The position numbers and the translations under genes were made by a program. DNA of 64,000 bases, from contig OZ245814.1 of NCBI GenBank assembly GCA_965228415.1, positions 8,246,001 to 8,310,000 on the forward strand, read 5' to 3'. The stretch is from Agaribacillus sp965228415. GTDB lineage: Bacteria; Bacteroidota; Bacteroidia; Cytophagales; Cyclobacteriaceae. Shown piece after piece: positions 61,852 to 64,000 of the stretch (position 1 is its first letter; every line of letters starts with the position of its first letter). A model generated the notes under the pieces. The model ran no database searches, was not told the origin of the DNA, and saw nothing but the letters and a program-made list of their open reading frames with translations.

Positions 61852-63462
61852 ATGAAAACTATTAAATATTTAATTATAGGCTACCTGATGATATGGTCAT
61901 TTTCCTGCAAGGATTTACTTGATGAGCAACCCATAGATGTCATTGCTGAAACCACATTTTGGAGTACTGCCACAGATGCGGAAGCCGGACTGACTGCCTG
62001 TTATGATGCACTAAGAGCGGCTAACAATCGAATGGCATTTTCCTGGGAGCGTTGGGCACTATTTGATATGTTGACACAAATGGGCACTTGCAGGAACCCG
62101 CAGGTGCGAAGTGCGTCAACGAGCAGTATGGTTCCGGGCCAGTCTTTTGTGAATTTTGCCTGGAGGGCCCACTACCGGGGGCTGATCCGTACAAACGATC
62201 TGTTGATTCACATTGACGATATTCCGTTTGCCGATGCAGACAGAAAGGACCATGTAATAGGAGAGGGAAGATTTCTGAGAGCGATGTACTCATTTGCGCT
62301 GACCATGATATGGGGGGATGTTCCATACTTTAGCGACGTCCCGGGCGTGGAGGCCATCAATGTAACCAGCACCCCTAAAGAAGAGATTATTGCCGAAATA
62401 AAAAATGACCTGGCCATCGCCATCGAAAAGCTTCCGGTTAACCCAAAGGATAATGGGCGGGCAGGCAAGGGAGCTGCTCATATGCTAAGATTAAAACTGG
62501 CCCTGTACGAGGAAGATTGGGATACAGCAGAATCTTCAGCACAGGCAATCCTGGACCTTGGTATTTATCAATTGGAAAATAACTTTTCAGATGTATTTGC
62601 TCTGGAGAATGAAAATAACAGCGAGGTGATCTTCGATGTCCAGGGGATTGCCGATAATGATATAGAACCGGGAAATACCTTTGAAGATGCCTTTTCGGGC
62701 AGATTTTCATCAAATAACGGACTTTCGTGGATCAATCCTGGGCTTTGGTTAGTGGATAAATATGAAGTTATAGATCCAAACCCGGTCTACACCCAGGAGG
62801 ATAACAGAATACCAACGGCAATTTACGATTATTTTGAAGGCCGGGACCCACGCATGGATGCTAGTATTATCAGGCCAGGCGCCCACTTCATTGGTATTGG
62901 CGGGACAGATTTTTTATACCCTTTTGTGAATAATTATACCCATTCCAGAACCGGATTGCACGCTCGAAAATATGTGGTTCCGGGAGACGGAAGCAGGGCT
63001 GGTAGCGGTTCTTCGCCTTTGAATTTTATTGTATTCCGCTACGCGGATGCCTTGTTACACTGGGCTGAAGTCAGGGTGCAACAAATGCAAGGTGCGGCGC
63101 TTGGTGATCAAACTATTCTTAACGTATTAAACCAAATCAGATCAAGGGCCTCCGACCAATTGCCACTGTACGATTTGACTTCATTCGCGAGCACAGATGA
63201 TCTCTTAACTGCGATATATGATGAAAGAGTGCGGGAGCTCGCAATGGAAGGTTGGTTGTATTGGGATTTTAAGCGTTGGGGATGGCTTGAAGATCGCGAT
63301 GGATTTGAGGTAATGGGCATCATATCTAATGACAGCGTTTGGTTTAGCAACAATCCGGCAGTCGTTCAGTCATGGACACCCGGCAAGGATGAGTACCTGC
63401 CTATTCCGCAATCAGAACGCGATCTGAATCCGGCATTGAATCAAAATCCGGGATATCAGTAA
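61852..63462 (+). CDS. SusD/RagB-type surface glycan-binding lipoprotein (second PUL)
   Basis: A 536-aa lipoprotein counted from the ATG at 61852, which gives a proper signal and the lipobox WSFSC; an upstream ATG at 61762 would lie inside susC. After Cys19 comes KDLLDEQP, the acidic export signal typical of SusD. Family motifs are GEGRFLRAMYSFALTMIWGD (then VPYFSDV), KAGAAHMLRLKLALYEEDW-like text near residue 210, DERVRELAMEGWLYWDFKRWG and the ending LPIPQSERDLNPALNQNPGYQ (seen in two parts). It binds glycan on the SusC barrel. Confidence 0.95.
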   Translation: MKTIKYLIIGYLMIWSFSCKDLLDEQPIDVIAETTFWSTATDAEAGLTACYDALRAANNRMAFSWERWALFDMLTQMGTCRNPQVRSASTSSMVPGQSFVNFAWRAHYRGLIRTNDLLIHIDDIPFADADRKDHVIGEGRFLRAMYSFALTMIWGDVPYFSDVPGVEAINVTSTPKEEIIAEIKNDLAIAIEKLPVNPKDNGRAGKGAAHMLRLKLALYEEDWDTAESSAQAILDLGIYQLENNFSDVFALENENNSEVIFDVQGIADNDIEPGNTFEDAFSGRFSSNNGLSWINPGLWLVDKYEVIDPNPVYTQEDNRIPTAIYDYFEGRDPRMDASIIRPGAHFIGIGGTDFLYPFVNNYTHSRTGLHARKYVVPGDGSRAGSGSSPLNFIVFRYADALLHWAEVRVQQMQGAALGDQTILNVLNQIRSRASDQLPLYDLTSFASTDDLLTAIYDERVRELAMEGWLYWDFKRWGWLEDRDGFEVMGIISNDSVWFSNNPAVVQSWTPGKDEYLPIPQSERDLNPALNQNPGYQ

Positions 63463-63474
63463 AACTATAACAGA

Positions 63475-63510
63475 TTCCGTCCGGCTCCCGAGGTCAGGGA
63501 CCGGATGGAA
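63475..63510 (+). terminator. Long hairpin after susD (second PUL)
   Basis: TTCCGTCCGG-C-TCCC pairs with GGGA-CCGGATGGAA: fourteen pairs with one G-T and one bulged C. It lies 12 bp after the susD stop and is followed by TTACCC rather than a T tract. It mirrors the hairpin found after susD in the first PUL. Confidence 0.6.
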
Positions 63511-63577
63511 TTACCCAGCATATTTCACAAATTGAAAAAGCCGGTGCCCGGCGACATTACCAAATTTTTACTGACAT

Positions 63578-64000
63578 ATGTTAAACAAAATAATAGTGCT
63601 AATGGCGCTATCATGCTCTTCTATGGTGGCGATAGCACAAAAGGCCATCTATTTTTCGGATTATATTTCCCGGTATGAGGATGCCAGTCTGGCATTTTAC
63701 AAGGCGCTGGAAGCCTGCAAGTCGGAAAATGCGACCAGGCTGATCATACCAAAAGCAACCTACCATTGCCATCCGGAAAAGGCCTTTCAAAAGTATTATG
63801 CCATAACCAACAATGAGAATGGTGTCAAAAGCATTGCATTACCCATTCTAAACCAGGAAAACCTGGAAATAGATGGTCAAGGCTCAAAGATCATTCTTCA
63901 TGGTATAATGATGGGAAGTGTGATAGAAAGCTCCAGGAACATCCGAATAAAAAATCTTGAATTTGACTGGGAAAAGCCATTCTATGCACAAGGAGAAGTA
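63578..64000 (+). CDS. GH110-like alpha-galactosidase / beta-helix protein (5' part, runs off the window)
   Basis: ATG at 63578 opens a frame that continues past the window end, with 141 residues visible. There is a signal peptide at residues 1-20 (MVAIAQ). Segments near IIPKATYHCHPEKAFQKYY, then SIALPILNQENLEIDGQGSK, SRNIRIKNLEFDWEKPFYAQ and GEV, follow the N-terminal pattern of family GH110 proteins, which are right-handed beta-helix alpha-1,3-galactosidases. The catalytic carboxylates lie further on and cannot be checked. It would be the first enzyme of the second PUL, pointing to a galactose-containing substrate; that is inference. Confidence 0.65.
   Translation, partial: MLNKIIVLMALSCSSMVAIAQKAIYFSDYISRYEDASLAFYKALEACKSENATRLIIPKATYHCHPEKAFQKYYAITNNENGVKSIALPILNQENLEIDGQGSKIILHGIMMGSVIESSRNIRIKNLEFDWEKPFYAQGEV

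Overview
The window looks like a chromosomal segment of a Bacteroidota bacterium, most likely a marine-type member of the Cytophagales. The signs are two ECF sigma / FecR / SusC / SusD cassettes, a protein with a type IX secretion (T9SS) C-terminal sorting domain, many lipoproteins, FtsX-type permeases without a linked ATPase, and a Bat-like VWA/TPR pair. The taxonomic call rests on gene content only. No rRNA, tRNA, CRISPR array or intact insertion sequence was seen.

Layout. 1-9.4 kb is housekeeping: the end of a membrane-anchored endonuclease/exonuclease/phosphatase-type gene on the minus strand, an LEA14-like lipoprotein, the Prc/Tsp protease, a secreted beta-helix protein, a TPR lipoprotein, then thrS-infC-rpmI-rplT. 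infC appears to start at ATT behind a perfect Shine-Dalgarno. 9.4-13.8 kb holds two micro-genes for single-pass membrane peptides of 33 and 43 aa, a membrane-anchored winged-helix regulator with its DNA-binding domain at the C-terminus, and a divergent FtsX-type permease. The regulator and permease are separated by three helically phased TTTACA repeats.

14.3-32.9 kb is a sulfatase-rich polysaccharide utilisation locus (PUL): a formylglycine-generating enzyme, ECF sigma, FecR anti-sigma, SusC, SusD, five consecutive sulfatase lipoproteins that all carry C-x-P-S-R, and a PhoD-like phosphoesterase lipoprotein. The maturase is encoded beside its likely clients, and the locus has no glycoside hydrolase or polysaccharide lyase inside it. 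33-56 kb is mixed: a T9SS cargo protein, TesB thioesterase, an exported beta-carbonic anhydrase, a secreted HExxH protease, a stand-alone glycogen-binding-type domain, an MlaE-MlaF-MlaD lipid transporter, an L,D-transpeptidase, acetyl-CoA synthetase, a queuosine-precursor transporter, RNase Z, a STAS protein, purC, a secreted MORN-repeat protein, a thiolase and a BatB/BatC-like pair. The 840-bp gap between the L,D-transpeptidase and acetyl-CoA synthetase genes holds three tandem DnaA boxes and a structured candidate small RNA. 56.2-64 kb is a second ECF sigma / FecR / SusC / SusD cassette leading into a truncated GH110-like beta-helix enzyme.

Both PULs share an architecture: sigma, about 215-bp gap, FecR, gap with a hairpin, SusC, SusD, long hairpin, enzymes. 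The hairpins may set the ratio of the abundant SusCD transporter to the enzymes. In the second PUL the FecR-SusC gap also carries what looks like an insertion-sequence remnant.
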